Positions 1 to 6,572 of a stretch of 15,890 nt of DNA are shown here, piece after piece (the stretch's first letter is position 1; the number at the start of each line of letters is the position of its first letter). This DNA comes from CAZBUH01 sp964495095 (GTDB lineage Bacteria > Bacillota > Clostridia > Oscillospirales > Oscillospiraceae). The notes beneath the pieces were generated by a model, which made no database searches, was not told where the DNA came from, and saw only the letters and a list, made by a program, of their open reading frames with translations. Where the stretch lies: contig CAZBUH010000040.1 of the NCBI GenBank assembly GCA_964495095.1, forward strand, positions 1 through 15,890, in the 5' to 3' direction. The position numbers were made by a program, and so were the translations under genes.

Positions 1-1
1 T

Positions 2-63
2 CGCCGTGCCGTCGGAGACGGCACATGGCGATATAACATAGCCGCTTGCGGCTATCGTATAAT
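2..63 (+). promoter_or_regulatory. Leader with two hairpins and a -10 box before the 3-epimerase
   Basis: GTGCCGTC/GACGGCAC (6-13 with 17-24) forms one hairpin, extended by CGCC/GGCG (2-5 with 27-30). ATAGCCGC/GCGGCTAT (38-45 with 48-55) forms a second. A perfect TATAAT follows at 58-63, 23 bases before the ATG. No -35 matches the consensus. The second inverted repeat fills the place between -35 and -10, where a repressor would block transcription. The first may instead close an upstream gene outside the window, although it lacks a T run. Confidence 0.45.
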
Positions 64-86
64 GGAACAAAAATAAGGAGGATAAA

Positions 87-938
87 ATGAACTATAAGCT
101 TGGACTGTATGAAAAGGCCATGCCCTCGGACGTCCCCTGGCAGGAACGGCTTCGGGAGGCCGGCGAGGCGGGCTTTGATTTTGTGGAGCTGAGCGTGGAC
201 GAGAGCGACGGGCGGCTTGAGAGGCTGGATTGGAGCCCATCAAGGCGGCGGGAGCTTCTGGAGACAGCCCTTGACAGCGGGATGCCGTTCCGCTCCATGT
301 GCCTCAGCGGACACAGGAAATATCCCTTCGGCAGCCACGACGAAAATGTTCGCCGGAGGAGCCTTGACATTATGCAGAAGGCGGTGGAGCTTGCCGCGGA
401 GCTGGGCATACGCACCATACAGCTTGCTGGGTACGATGTGTACTACGAGCAGGGGGACGCGGCCACGGCGGGGTACTTTGAGGAAAATCTTGCAAAGGCC
501 GTGGAGATGGCGGCCCGGGCCAGGTTAACTCTTGGCTTTGAGACTATGGAGACGCCGTTTATGGACACGGTGGAAAAGGCGATGAAATATGTGGATATGA
601 TAAATTCCCCATATTTGCAGGTATATCCGGATATAGGCAACCTGACAAACGCCTCGCTCCTTTACGGCGTGCCGGTGAAGGAGGACCTTGAAAAGGGCCG
701 GGGCCGCATCGCCGCCGTGCATCTTAAGGAGACAGTGCCGGGGAAATACCGCGAGATACCCTTCGGCACGGGGCATACGGATTTTGTGGGAGATATTATA
801 AAATGTACCGAGCTTGGAGTTTACTCCTACGTGGCCGAGTTCTGGTACACCGGGGGCGACTGGAAGGAAAACCTCCGGGACGCCCGGAAATTCATGGCGG
901 ATAAATTCAGAGATGCGGAGGCGGAAAAAAATGCTTGA
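87..938 (+). CDS. ulaE: L-ribulose-5-phosphate 3-epimerase (UlaE/SgbU type)
   Basis: A 283-residue cytoplasmic TIM-barrel sugar-phosphate epimerase that interconverts L-xylulose 5-phosphate and L-ribulose 5-phosphate. The length matches E. coli UlaE/SgbU (about 285). The N-terminus LGLYEKAMP and the following GFDFVELSVDESD are typical of the family. Candidate metal and catalytic residues are E152/E155 (GFETMETP), D182 (YPDIGN), H212 (AVHLKET) and E251 (VAEFWY), placed as in xylose-isomerase-like barrels. The ATG at 87 follows AAGGAGG at 75-81. The stop overlaps the next gene by 8 bases, so the two epimerases are probably translationally coupled. Together with the kinase at 5017 this gives a full L-xylulose route. 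The related hexulose-6-phosphate isomerases have a similar fold, but overall resemblance and the AraD partner favour the UlaE function. No 3-keto-L-gulonate-6-phosphate decarboxylase is in view, so an ascorbate-type source cannot be confirmed. Confidence 0.88.
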   Translation: MNYKLGLYEKAMPSDVPWQERLREAGEAGFDFVELSVDESDGRLERLDWSPSRRRELLETALDSGMPFRSMCLSGHRKYPFGSHDENVRRRSLDIMQKAVELAAELGIRTIQLAGYDVYYEQGDAATAGYFEENLAKAVEMAARARLTLGFETMETPFMDTVEKAMKYVDMINSPYLQVYPDIGNLTNASLLYGVPVKEDLEKGRGRIAAVHLKETVPGKYREIPFGTGHTDFVGDIIKCTELGVYSYVAEFWYTGGDWKENLRDARKFMADKFRDAEAEKNA

Positions 939-1629
939 AGAATTAAAGGAAAAGGTATTCAGGGCAAATCTCGATTTGCCGGAGCACGGCCTTGTGACGT
1001 TCACATGGGGCAATGTGAGCGGCATAGACAGGGAAAAGGGGCTTGTGGTCATAAAGCCCAGCGGAGTGTCCTACGACGAAATGAAAGCGGAGGACATGGT
1101 CGTGGTGGATCTGGACGGAAAAAGGGTGGAGGGGAGCCTCAACCCATCCTCAGATACACCCACCCATGTGGAGCTTTATAAGGCGTACCCGGATATGGGC
1201 GGCATTGTGCACACCCATTCAAAATGGGCCACCTCCTGGGCTCAGGCGGGCAGAAGCATACCGCCCTTCGGCACCACACACGCGGATTATTTTTACGGCG
1301 AGATACCCTGCGCCAGAATGCTCACAGAGGCGGAGATACAGGGCGAGTACGAGAAAAACACCGGGCTTGTGATTATAGAAACCGTAGGGGATAAGGATCC
1401 CATGGCGGCGCCGGGCATACTGGCGTCGGGGCACGGGCCCTTCGCCTGGGGAAAGGACCCGGCGGAGGCGGTGCACAACGCCGTCGTTATGGAGGTTGTG
1501 GCACAGATGGCCTGGTGCTCCCTGGCCTTAAATCCGGAGCTTCAGCCGCTGCCCCAGGCGATGCGGGATAAACACTACTACAGAAAGCACGGCGCAAATG
1601 CTTATTACGGACAGGCCTCTTCAAAATGA
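931..1629 (+). CDS. araD: L-ribulose-5-phosphate 4-epimerase (AraD/UlaF/SgbE family)
   Basis: A 232-residue class II aldolase-fold zinc enzyme that converts L-ribulose 5-phosphate to D-xylulose 5-phosphate. It is nearly colinear with E. coli AraD (231 residues). Visible motifs are TWGNVS (25-30), the phosphate-binding KPSG (42-45), SSDTPTH (73-79), the zinc ligands in VHTHS (H94, H96), TTHADYFYG (115-123), the third zinc histidine in GHGPFAWGK (H168), and the C-terminal AYYGQ with the conserved Tyr. The ATG at 931 was chosen because alignment with AraD begins there and GGAG at 917-920 lies upstream; a longer in-frame extension would run back through the 3-epimerase gene. Sequence alone does not separate AraD (arabinose) from UlaF/SgbE (ascorbate, L-xylulose). 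The linked UlaE and LyxK homologs favour the L-xylulose role. Confidence 0.92.
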   Translation: MLEELKEKVFRANLDLPEHGLVTFTWGNVSGIDREKGLVVIKPSGVSYDEMKAEDMVVVDLDGKRVEGSLNPSSDTPTHVELYKAYPDMGGIVHTHSKWATSWAQAGRSIPPFGTTHADYFYGEIPCARMLTEAEIQGEYEKNTGLVIIETVGDKDPMAAPGILASGHGPFAWGKDPAEAVHNAVVMEVVAQMAWCSLALNPELQPLPQAMRDKHYYRKHGANAYYGQASSK

Positions 1630-1659
1630 CAACAGATAAAGGCTAAAGAGCTTTACATG

Positions 1660-1692
1660 CGTCCCGGGGAGTTATGCTCCCCGGGGCGTTTT
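1660..1692 (+). terminator. Rho-independent terminator after the epimerase pair
   Basis: A 12-bp stem (1660-1671 with 1677-1688, one G-U pair) closes a 5-base loop TTATG and is followed by TTTT at 1689-1692. It ends the two-gene epimerase transcript, so the SnoaL genes downstream need their own promoter. Confidence 0.88.
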
Positions 1693-1795
1693 GTAATATT
1701 ATTTTCAATATACCTCTGTAATGTTTTATATATTTCTCAAAATGGAAAAAAGATATTATTATAAATACACAAGAAATAATTACAGGAGGTTTAAT

Positions 1796-2524
1796 ATGGC
1801 AACAATGCTTACTCTTGAAGAAAAGCTTTCCTGGCTTGAGGGCTATAAGGCCATTGAAAAGCTTGTAAACAAGCAGACATTCCTTGCGCTTGTAAAGCGG
1901 GCTGATGAGAACTGGAAGAATATCTGGTGCAGCCCGGAGGCGGAGCCTACCCTCGGCGTAAACGACGGTTTCTACAGCGGCTACGAGGCGATAGGCGCTT
2001 ACTACGACGCAAAGCGCGCCATTACCGCTAAAAAGACGGAGCTTATCCGCAAGGCCCATCCGGAGCTTGTGGGCAAGACCGCCGAGGAGCTTTTCGGCGT
2101 GGGCCAGCTCACAGCCGATAACATGAGCTGCCAGGTGATAGAGATAGCCCGGGACGGCAAGACCGCCAAGGGCCTCTGGTATTACACAGTCATCGATTTC
2201 GACCTTGTGGAGTCCGGCCCTGAGGCCCGCTGGTACTGGGGCCGCGTAGGCATCGACTTCATAAATGAGAACGGCCAGTGGAAGGTGTGGCACCTGATGG
2301 ACGCCCTGGATTTCGACGGGCTTATGGGTACCGACTGGAACAATCCGGAGCCGGAGCGGGAGGCGCTGCCCGAGTATGCCGAGCTGGCCAAACTGGAGCT
2401 GCCCAAGCCCAATGTGGCCCGGAAAAACCACGAGAAGTTCTACCGTCACCGCCCTGTGGCGCCGTTCCCGGCGGTTCCGAAACCCTATAACACTTTTGCT
2501 GATACCTTCAGCTACGGCATGTAA
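1796..2524 (+). CDS. SnoaL-like (NTF2-fold) protein, paralog 1 of 3
   Basis: A 242-residue soluble protein with no signal peptide or membrane segment. The core pattern IEIARDGKTAKG (115-126), then GRVGIDFINENGQWKVWHL (149-167), matches the alpha+beta cone of SnoaL-like proteins and is repeated in the next two genes. The fold family includes dehydratases, cyclases and hydrolases; the substrate here is unknown. In the N-terminal helix, where the other two paralogs have paired tyrosines (YY), this one has TFLALV (28-33). It may therefore have a different active site or act as a non-catalytic subunit. The C-terminus carries VPKPYNTFAD (227-236), a tail shared with its neighbours. The ATG at 1796 has AGGAGGT at 1784-1790; the upstream in-frame ATG at 1721 lacks such a site and lies in AT-rich leader. 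First gene of a three-gene unit, 15 bases before the next. Confidence 0.78.
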   Translation: MATMLTLEEKLSWLEGYKAIEKLVNKQTFLALVKRADENWKNIWCSPEAEPTLGVNDGFYSGYEAIGAYYDAKRAITAKKTELIRKAHPELVGKTAEELFGVGQLTADNMSCQVIEIARDGKTAKGLWYYTVIDFDLVESGPEARWYWGRVGIDFINENGQWKVWHLMDALDFDGLMGTDWNNPEPEREALPEYAELAKLELPKPNVARKNHEKFYRHRPVAPFPAVPKPYNTFADTFSYGM

Positions 2525-2539
2525 GGGAGGCTATAGAAT

Positions 2540-3316
2540 ATGAAGAATATGACAGTTGAGCAGCAGATAGAGCACGCATGGGACGTGGCCCAGATTAAGA
2601 ACCTTATGTGCCGCCACGCCTATTACCACGAGTATAACCGCCACGACTGGGAGATGCAGGAGCTTTTCGTATTGAAGGATGAGAATAAGCCCGGCACGTC
2701 CTTCGGCCAGAGCCCCGGCTTCCAGCACGGCTATGAGCTGGTGGCCGACAACTACGACAGGAAGTCCTTCAACTGCTGGTATGAGGCCCTTGACGACTTT
2801 ATCGCTGAGGACAGCTCTATTGAGCGCGTCCCCGAGAACTTCGGCATGGGCACCATGATAATCCACCAGATAACCACCCCCCTTATCGAGATCGCCGAGG
2901 ACGGTATGTCCGCCCAGGGCTCCTTCGACGGAAACGGCCAGATTACCCAGGTCTACCCCGACGAGATAACCACCAAGGTCATGTTTGAGCGCTATAACTG
3001 CGACTTCATGAAGGAGGACGGCGAGTGGAAAATCCAGAAGATGTTCATCGCCACGGATATCTGCACCAGCCCTGCCGGCACCGACGAGCGCGACAACAGG
3101 ACAGAGGTTGACTACGAGATGAAGTTTGTCCTCCGTGACGGTCAGGAAGAGGACCCGGAGACCACCATCATCCGCAACCACGACGTAAGGGCCTATGACG
3201 ACACCTTCGGACAGCCCGAGTGGCCCTACTATCCGGAGCCTTACAAGACCTTTGCCGACGTCAACCACAACGACTACTACGGCTTTATGCACATAGAGGA
3301 GGGTGAAGAGGAATGA
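2540..3316 (+). CDS. SnoaL-like (NTF2-fold) protein, paralog 2 of 3
   Basis: A 258-residue soluble protein. The N-terminal helix IKNLMCRHAYYHEYNRHDW (19-37) fits the opening of SnoaL-like/BaiE-like enzymes, in which a Tyr and an Asp near this place can be catalytic. H109 (IIHQIT) lies in a strand where scytalone-dehydratase-like enzymes often carry a His. The core repeats as IEIAEDGMSAQG (116-127) and CDFMKEDGEWKIQKM (154-168). The C-terminus has YPEPYKTFAD (231-240) and then a short acidic end. The start has GGGAGG at 2525-2530. Its last four bases overlap the start of paralog 3 (ATGA), indicating translational coupling. Function unknown; dehydratase, isomerase or hydrolase activity on a small polar substrate is possible. 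It looks the most enzyme-like of the three. Confidence 0.8.
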   Translation: MKNMTVEQQIEHAWDVAQIKNLMCRHAYYHEYNRHDWEMQELFVLKDENKPGTSFGQSPGFQHGYELVADNYDRKSFNCWYEALDDFIAEDSSIERVPENFGMGTMIIHQITTPLIEIAEDGMSAQGSFDGNGQITQVYPDEITTKVMFERYNCDFMKEDGEWKIQKMFIATDICTSPAGTDERDNRTEVDYEMKFVLRDGQEEDPETTIIRNHDVRAYDDTFGQPEWPYYPEPYKTFADVNHNDYYGFMHIEEGEEE

Positions 3317-4020
3317 ATAAAAATCTTGAAGCGAGAGCTTTTGCCGTAACCGCCTCTGACGAATGCGAGAAGCTCATGAGCCGCTACTGCTATTACTATG
3401 CCGGCGGAAAGCACAGAGAGATATACGACAGGCTCTTTTCAAAGCGTGAGGACATCACCATCACGGTGAATAACGGCCGGTACGATAACCGCTACAGCAT
3501 TTATCAGTCCTTTGTGCTCAACCAGGAGCAGGACGCTTTTGACAACTATCTGGCCATTATGAAGCGCTATCCCCAGGCTGTCACCCATGTGACCGACCAC
3601 CGGGCGCTGGACATGTTCCGCAAGCCCCTTATGCACAACATGGTGTTTGAGCTGGCGGCCGACGGCCAGAGCGCCAAGGGCCTTTTCTACACCACCTCTT
3701 ATGTTTATAACTGCTGCCGTGCCGACGGCATACGGGACTGCCGCTGGATAATGGAGCGCCACGCCGCTGATTTCGTGTACGAGGACGGCGAGTGGAAGAT
3801 TCTGAATCTCGTTATCAATTCCGACGCCGAGGGACGCCTTGACGCGTATCAGTGGCCCCTTCAGCACAGGGTTACACCGGAATTTGATCTGGCCGACGAC
3901 TACGACGTGCCGGGCGTTTTCCACAAGCCCTACACACCCGTACAGGTACCCCAGAACACCCCGGCAATACCCGAGCCTTACGAGACCTACAGCGAGGAAA
4001 ATTCCTACGCAGCGTTATAA
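3313..4020 (+). CDS. SnoaL-like (NTF2-fold) protein, paralog 3 of 3
   Basis: A 235-residue soluble protein whose ATG overlaps the stop of paralog 2 (ATGA). The N-terminal helix ECEKLMSRYCYYYAGGKH (17-34) keeps the tyrosine cluster of paralog 2. H92 (VTHVTDH) and H108 (MHNM) are candidate active-site histidines. The core FELAADGQSAKG (112-123) and ADFVYEDGEWKILNL (152-166) aligns with the other two proteins. The C-terminus has IPEPYETYSEENSY (219-232), the common tail. It is probably made in proportion to paralog 2 and may assemble with it; NTF2-fold proteins commonly form dimers or trimers. A terminator follows within 15 bases, so this is the last gene of the unit. Substrate and reaction cannot be named from sequence. 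Confidence 0.8.
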   Translation: MNKNLEARAFAVTASDECEKLMSRYCYYYAGGKHREIYDRLFSKREDITITVNNGRYDNRYSIYQSFVLNQEQDAFDNYLAIMKRYPQAVTHVTDHRALDMFRKPLMHNMVFELAADGQSAKGLFYTTSYVYNCCRADGIRDCRWIMERHAADFVYEDGEWKILNLVINSDAEGRLDAYQWPLQHRVTPEFDLADDYDVPGVFHKPYTPVQVPQNTPAIPEPYETYSEENSYAAL

Positions 4021-4032
4021 AGCAAGTAAATT

Positions 4033-4061
4033 TAAAGGGCGCGTTAAATACGCGCCCTTTA
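4033..4061 (+). terminator. Terminator of the SnoaL-like gene unit
   Basis: AAAGGGCGCG (4034-4043) pairs perfectly with CGCGCCCTTT (4051-4060) around the loop TTAAATA, and T4033/A4061 extends the stem. The run of T is short but overlaps the stem end, as in many A/U-symmetric terminators. It lies just after the stop of paralog 3. Confidence 0.8.
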
Positions 4062-4076
4062 TTGCTGCCTACGAAA

Positions 4077-4112
4077 ATATGCCGTGCCAAAAGTATTTTT
4101 GACACGGCATAT
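4077..4112 (-). terminator. Hairpin terminator of the minus-strand hydratase gene
   Basis: ATATGCCGTG (4077-4086) pairs with CACGGCATAT (4103-4112); after one mismatch the stem continues for five more pairs (4088-4092 with 4097-4101) around loop GTAT. Read on the minus strand it lies directly after the hydratase stop and runs into ATATTTTC. With the neighbouring hairpin it insulates two convergent genes. Confidence 0.75.
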
Positions 4113-4116
4113 GAAA

Positions 4117-4899
4117 TCAGTTAAAATGTAAAAGCAGTGTGCCAAGCTTGTCGAACTCGGCCTTGAAGGTGTCTCCCTGGGAGGCGAGGTGGGCGCCGCA
4201 GAGAGCGCCGGACAGTACGGCATAGCCTTTTTTAAGGCAGAGCCCGTGCTGGCGCAGCTTGTTGGATAACCAGGCGACGCTGTTTAAGGGGTTTCCCATT
4301 ACAATATCCGAGGCGCCCTGGCCGATTATCTCGCCATTTTTCCTGAGAGTCAGCCCGAGTGACATAAAGTTTATACCGGCGGGGGAGACGCGGTTTTCGC
4401 TCAGCATGAAATGACCGGCGGAGGAGTTATCGGCCACAGTGTCAGCGATTTTGTTCTGCCAGTCGGCGGTCCTAGTTTCCGGCAGCTCGTAGGCGGCGCA
4501 GATGTACTCTGTACATTCCAGAACGGTGTCCGCCGTGGCGTTTTCCGGCACGTCCCGGCCCATCACAAAGGCGATTTCGCCCTCCACCTTGGGCTGGAAA
4601 AGCTCGGAAAAATCCACAGAGCTGTTGGAGGGGATATCCATGCCGCTGTAGAGGATGCCGTAGTCGGGCTCGTTTACGCCCATGGAGAGCATAAGCTCCT
4701 TAGCGGAAAGGCCGATCTTCATACCCCGGATTTCCTGTCCTCTTTCAAGGGCCCGGAGCCGGTTTATGGACTGTATGGCGTAGCCGTCGCCGGCGGTGAG
4801 CTCAGGATATTCGGATGTTAAAACAGGTATCTGCGTATGGGTATCGTAAGCTCTCAGCAGGGTGTCCGCGAGCTTTGTGTGCAATTGACGCTGCTGCAT
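4117..4899 (-). CDS. 2-oxopent-4-enoate hydratase / oxaloacetate-type decarboxylase family (MhpD/DmpH-like)
   Basis: A 260-residue protein of the fumarylacetoacetate-hydrolase-fold subfamily that contains 2-keto-4-pentenoate hydratases and 4-oxalocrotonate decarboxylases (260-270 residues, Mg2+ or Mn2+ dependent). Family motifs are RGMKIGLSAK (58-67, with K61), GVNEPDYGIL (74-83), the metal-binding acidic pair in PKVEGEIAFVMG (E106, E108), AAYELPETRTADW (135-147, E138), DTVADNSSAG (153-162) and GNPLNSVAWL (202-211). The usual role is adding water to, or decarboxylating, a 2-oxo-enoic acid late in aromatic or sugar-acid breakdown. No meta-cleavage genes are present and the organism looks anaerobic, so a sugar-acid-like or dehydrated substrate seems more likely. 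The ATG at 4899 follows GAGGAGG on the minus strand (4907-4913). It diverges from the kinase gene and so may share control with it. Confidence 0.85.
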   Translation of the reverse strand: MQQRQLHTKLADTLLRAYDTHTQIPVLTSEYPELTAGDGYAIQSINRLRALERGQEIRGMKIGLSAKELMLSMGVNEPDYGILYSGMDIPSNSSVDFSELFQPKVEGEIAFVMGRDVPENATADTVLECTEYICAAYELPETRTADWQNKIADTVADNSSAGHFMLSENRVSPAGINFMSLGLTLRKNGEIIGQGASDIVMGNPLNSVAWLSNKLRQHGLCLKKGYAVLSGALCGAHLASQGDTFKAEFDKLGTLLLHFN

Positions 4900-4930
4900 A
4901 TGAATGCCTCCTCATTATAAGACTGTAATA

Positions 4931-4959
4931 ATTTTATAATCACCCGGGGAGTTTGTAAA
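4931..4959 (-). promoter_or_regulatory. Promoter of the hydratase gene
   Basis: On the minus strand, TTTACA (4959-4954) and TAAAAT (4936-4931) are separated by 17 bases, with the ribosome binding site about 18 bases further on. It lies in the short divergent region shared with the kinase gene, so one regulator could act on both. Confidence 0.6.
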
Positions 4960-4979
4960 TTTTCTATTATTTATAGGAT

Positions 4980-4985
4980 TATAAT
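4980..4985 (+). promoter_or_regulatory. Possible -10 box of the kinase gene
   Basis: A perfect TATAAT lies 31 bases before the kinase ATG. No convincing -35 is seen at the usual distance (TTGTAA at 4953-4958 is 21 bases away), which may mean activator dependence. Confidence 0.4.
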
Positions 4986-5016
4986 CTAATGTATATTTCT
5001 TTTGGAGGTGCTGGAA

Positions 5017-6486
5017 ATGAGATATTTTATCGGGATAGACAACGGTGGGACCTCCACCAAGGCCGCCGTGTTCAGCGAAAAGGGAGTTGAGCTTGGCTGC
5101 GCCTCCCGTGATACGCCGCTTAACGTGCCGAGGCCCGGCTTCCAGGAGCGGGACATGGATGAGCTGTGGCGGGCTACGGCGTATGTCATAAGGAAGGCGC
5201 TGGAGATGTCGGGAATCCATCCCGGGGATATAGCCGGGGTGGGCTGCACCGGGCACGGCAAGGGCATATACCTTACCGGCAGGGACGGCAGGCCCCTGCG
5301 CCCCGCCATCGCCTCCACCGACAGGCGCGGCCTCGGCATTGTAAACCGGTGGGATGGCGACGGCACGGCCCGGAAGGCTGCGGAAAAGACGTGCCAGCCG
5401 GTGTCCGAGAGCCAGGCGGCGGTGCTTCTCCGGTGGCTGAAGGAGAACGAGCGTGAGAGCTACGACAGGATAGGGCATATTTTTGAGGCCAAGGATTATA
5501 TAAGATTCTGCCTTACTGGTAAGGCTATGGCTGAGTACACGGACTACTCCGGCACCTCCCTTATGGATATCAGGACAAGGGAATTTGACAGAGGGCTTAC
5601 GGAGCTTTTCGGAATCGGGGAGATTTTTGAGGCGCTGCCGGAGCTGTGCCGTGCGGACGAAAACTGCGGCGCCGTGACCGAGAAGGCCGCTGCGGAGACG
5701 GGGATACCCGCCGGGACGCCGGTGTGCGGCGGGATGTTCGACATCGACGCCTGCGCCATCGCCATGGCAGTTACGGACGAGGGTCCGCTTTGCGCCATAT
5801 CCGGCACCTGGAGCATAAACGAGTACCTGTCAAAGACCACGGCGGGGTATGACGGGACCACGAGAAACTCCCTGTACTGCCTGCCGGACATGTACCTTAT
5901 CGAGGAGAGCAGCCCCACCTCGGCGGGAAACCTGGAGTGGATAAGGGAGAATATCTGCGGCGAGAGCCTCAGGAGCTACAACGCCATAAACAAGGCAGTG
6001 GAGTCGGTAAAGCCGGAGGACTGCAATGCGCTTTTCCTGCCATTCCTTTACGGGACAAACACAGGCTGCCGTGACGGGGCGTTTCTGGGACTTACGAACA
6101 TGGACAACAGGGCGGTGCTCCTGCGGGCCGTTTTTGAGGGCGTGGCGTTTTCCCACAGGACGCATATCGAGCGGCTGCTTAAGCTCAGGGAGAGGCCGGA
6201 GGAGATACGGCTTTCGGGCGGTGTCGTCTCTTCGCCGGTGTGGGTGAAAATATTTGCCGACTGTATGCAGATATCCATAAAGACCGTGCCGGTGAAAAAC
6301 GCCGGGGCTTTGGGCTGCTGCATAGCCGCTGCGGTGGCCGCCGGGGTATACCCGGATATGAAAACGGCGGCGGAGAGCATGACGCCGGAGTTTGAGACGG
6401 TTTTGCCGGATGCGTCGAAAAAAGAGCTTTACGACAGGAAATTCGAGAGATATCTCCGGGCGGCTGAGGCGCTGGAGGTGCTTTAA
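5017..6486 (+). CDS. lyxK: L-xylulose kinase, FGGY family (LyxK-like)
   Basis: A 489-residue FGGY carbohydrate kinase, expected to phosphorylate L-xylulose (or 3-keto-L-gulonate) with ATP. The N-terminal phosphate loop is GIDNGGTSTKAAVF (6-19, D8). GCTGHGKGIYL (76-86) is a substrate-side motif. The presumed catalytic base is D242 in GGMFDIDA (238-245), where E. coli LyxK has GGLFDVV. ESSPTSAGNLEW (297-308), LPFLYGTNTG (341-350) and FEGVAFSHRTHIERL (373-387) resemble LyxK closely. LSGGVVSSPVW (399-409) and NAGALGCCIAA (428-438) are the C-terminal nucleotide-binding signatures. The ATG at 5017 is preferred over the TTG at 5002 because GGAGGTG at 5004-5010 is correctly spaced for it. Its product is the substrate of the 3-epimerase at 87. 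D-xylulokinase or another ketose kinase is the main alternative. Confidence 0.85.
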   Translation: MRYFIGIDNGGTSTKAAVFSEKGVELGCASRDTPLNVPRPGFQERDMDELWRATAYVIRKALEMSGIHPGDIAGVGCTGHGKGIYLTGRDGRPLRPAIASTDRRGLGIVNRWDGDGTARKAAEKTCQPVSESQAAVLLRWLKENERESYDRIGHIFEAKDYIRFCLTGKAMAEYTDYSGTSLMDIRTREFDRGLTELFGIGEIFEALPELCRADENCGAVTEKAAAETGIPAGTPVCGGMFDIDACAIAMAVTDEGPLCAISGTWSINEYLSKTTAGYDGTTRNSLYCLPDMYLIEESSPTSAGNLEWIRENICGESLRSYNAINKAVESVKPEDCNALFLPFLYGTNTGCRDGAFLGLTNMDNRAVLLRAVFEGVAFSHRTHIERLLKLRERPEEIRLSGGVVSSPVWVKIFADCMQISIKTVPVKNAGALGCCIAAAVAAGVYPDMKTAAESMTPEFETVLPDASKKELYDRKFERYLRAAEALEVL

Positions 6487-6521
6487 GCCGGGGCCGCGCC
6501 GCTGCTTTTTCACACGCGGCT

Positions 6522-6530
6522 TGCTATAAT
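6522..6530 (+). promoter_or_regulatory. Extended -10 promoter of the cyclophilin-like gene
   Basis: TGCTATAAT is a consensus extended -10, 42 bases before the ATG. No good -35 is visible, which is common for extended -10 promoters. No strong terminator separates it from the kinase, so read-through is possible. Confidence 0.55.
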
Positions 6531-6572
6531 ACAAATCATCGTAAGCGACACTGCGCACAAGGAGGATAAGTT

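Noticed and set aside
1721..1795. Longer N-terminus for the first SnoaL-like protein
   Set aside because: The extra 25 codons are AT-rich leader with many Tyr/Lys/Asn codons and no ribosome binding site; the ATG at 1796 has AGGAGGT.
1796..4020. Assigning the SnoaL-like trio as bile acid 7-alpha-dehydratase (BaiE)
   Set aside because: Only the fold and an N-terminal helix pattern are similar. The proteins are much longer, come in three copies, and no other bai genes are in view.
5002..5016. TTG at 5002 as start of the xylulose kinase
   Set aside because: It overlaps the ribosome binding site GGAGGTG. The ATG at 5017 begins the family-typical N-terminus and has correct spacing.
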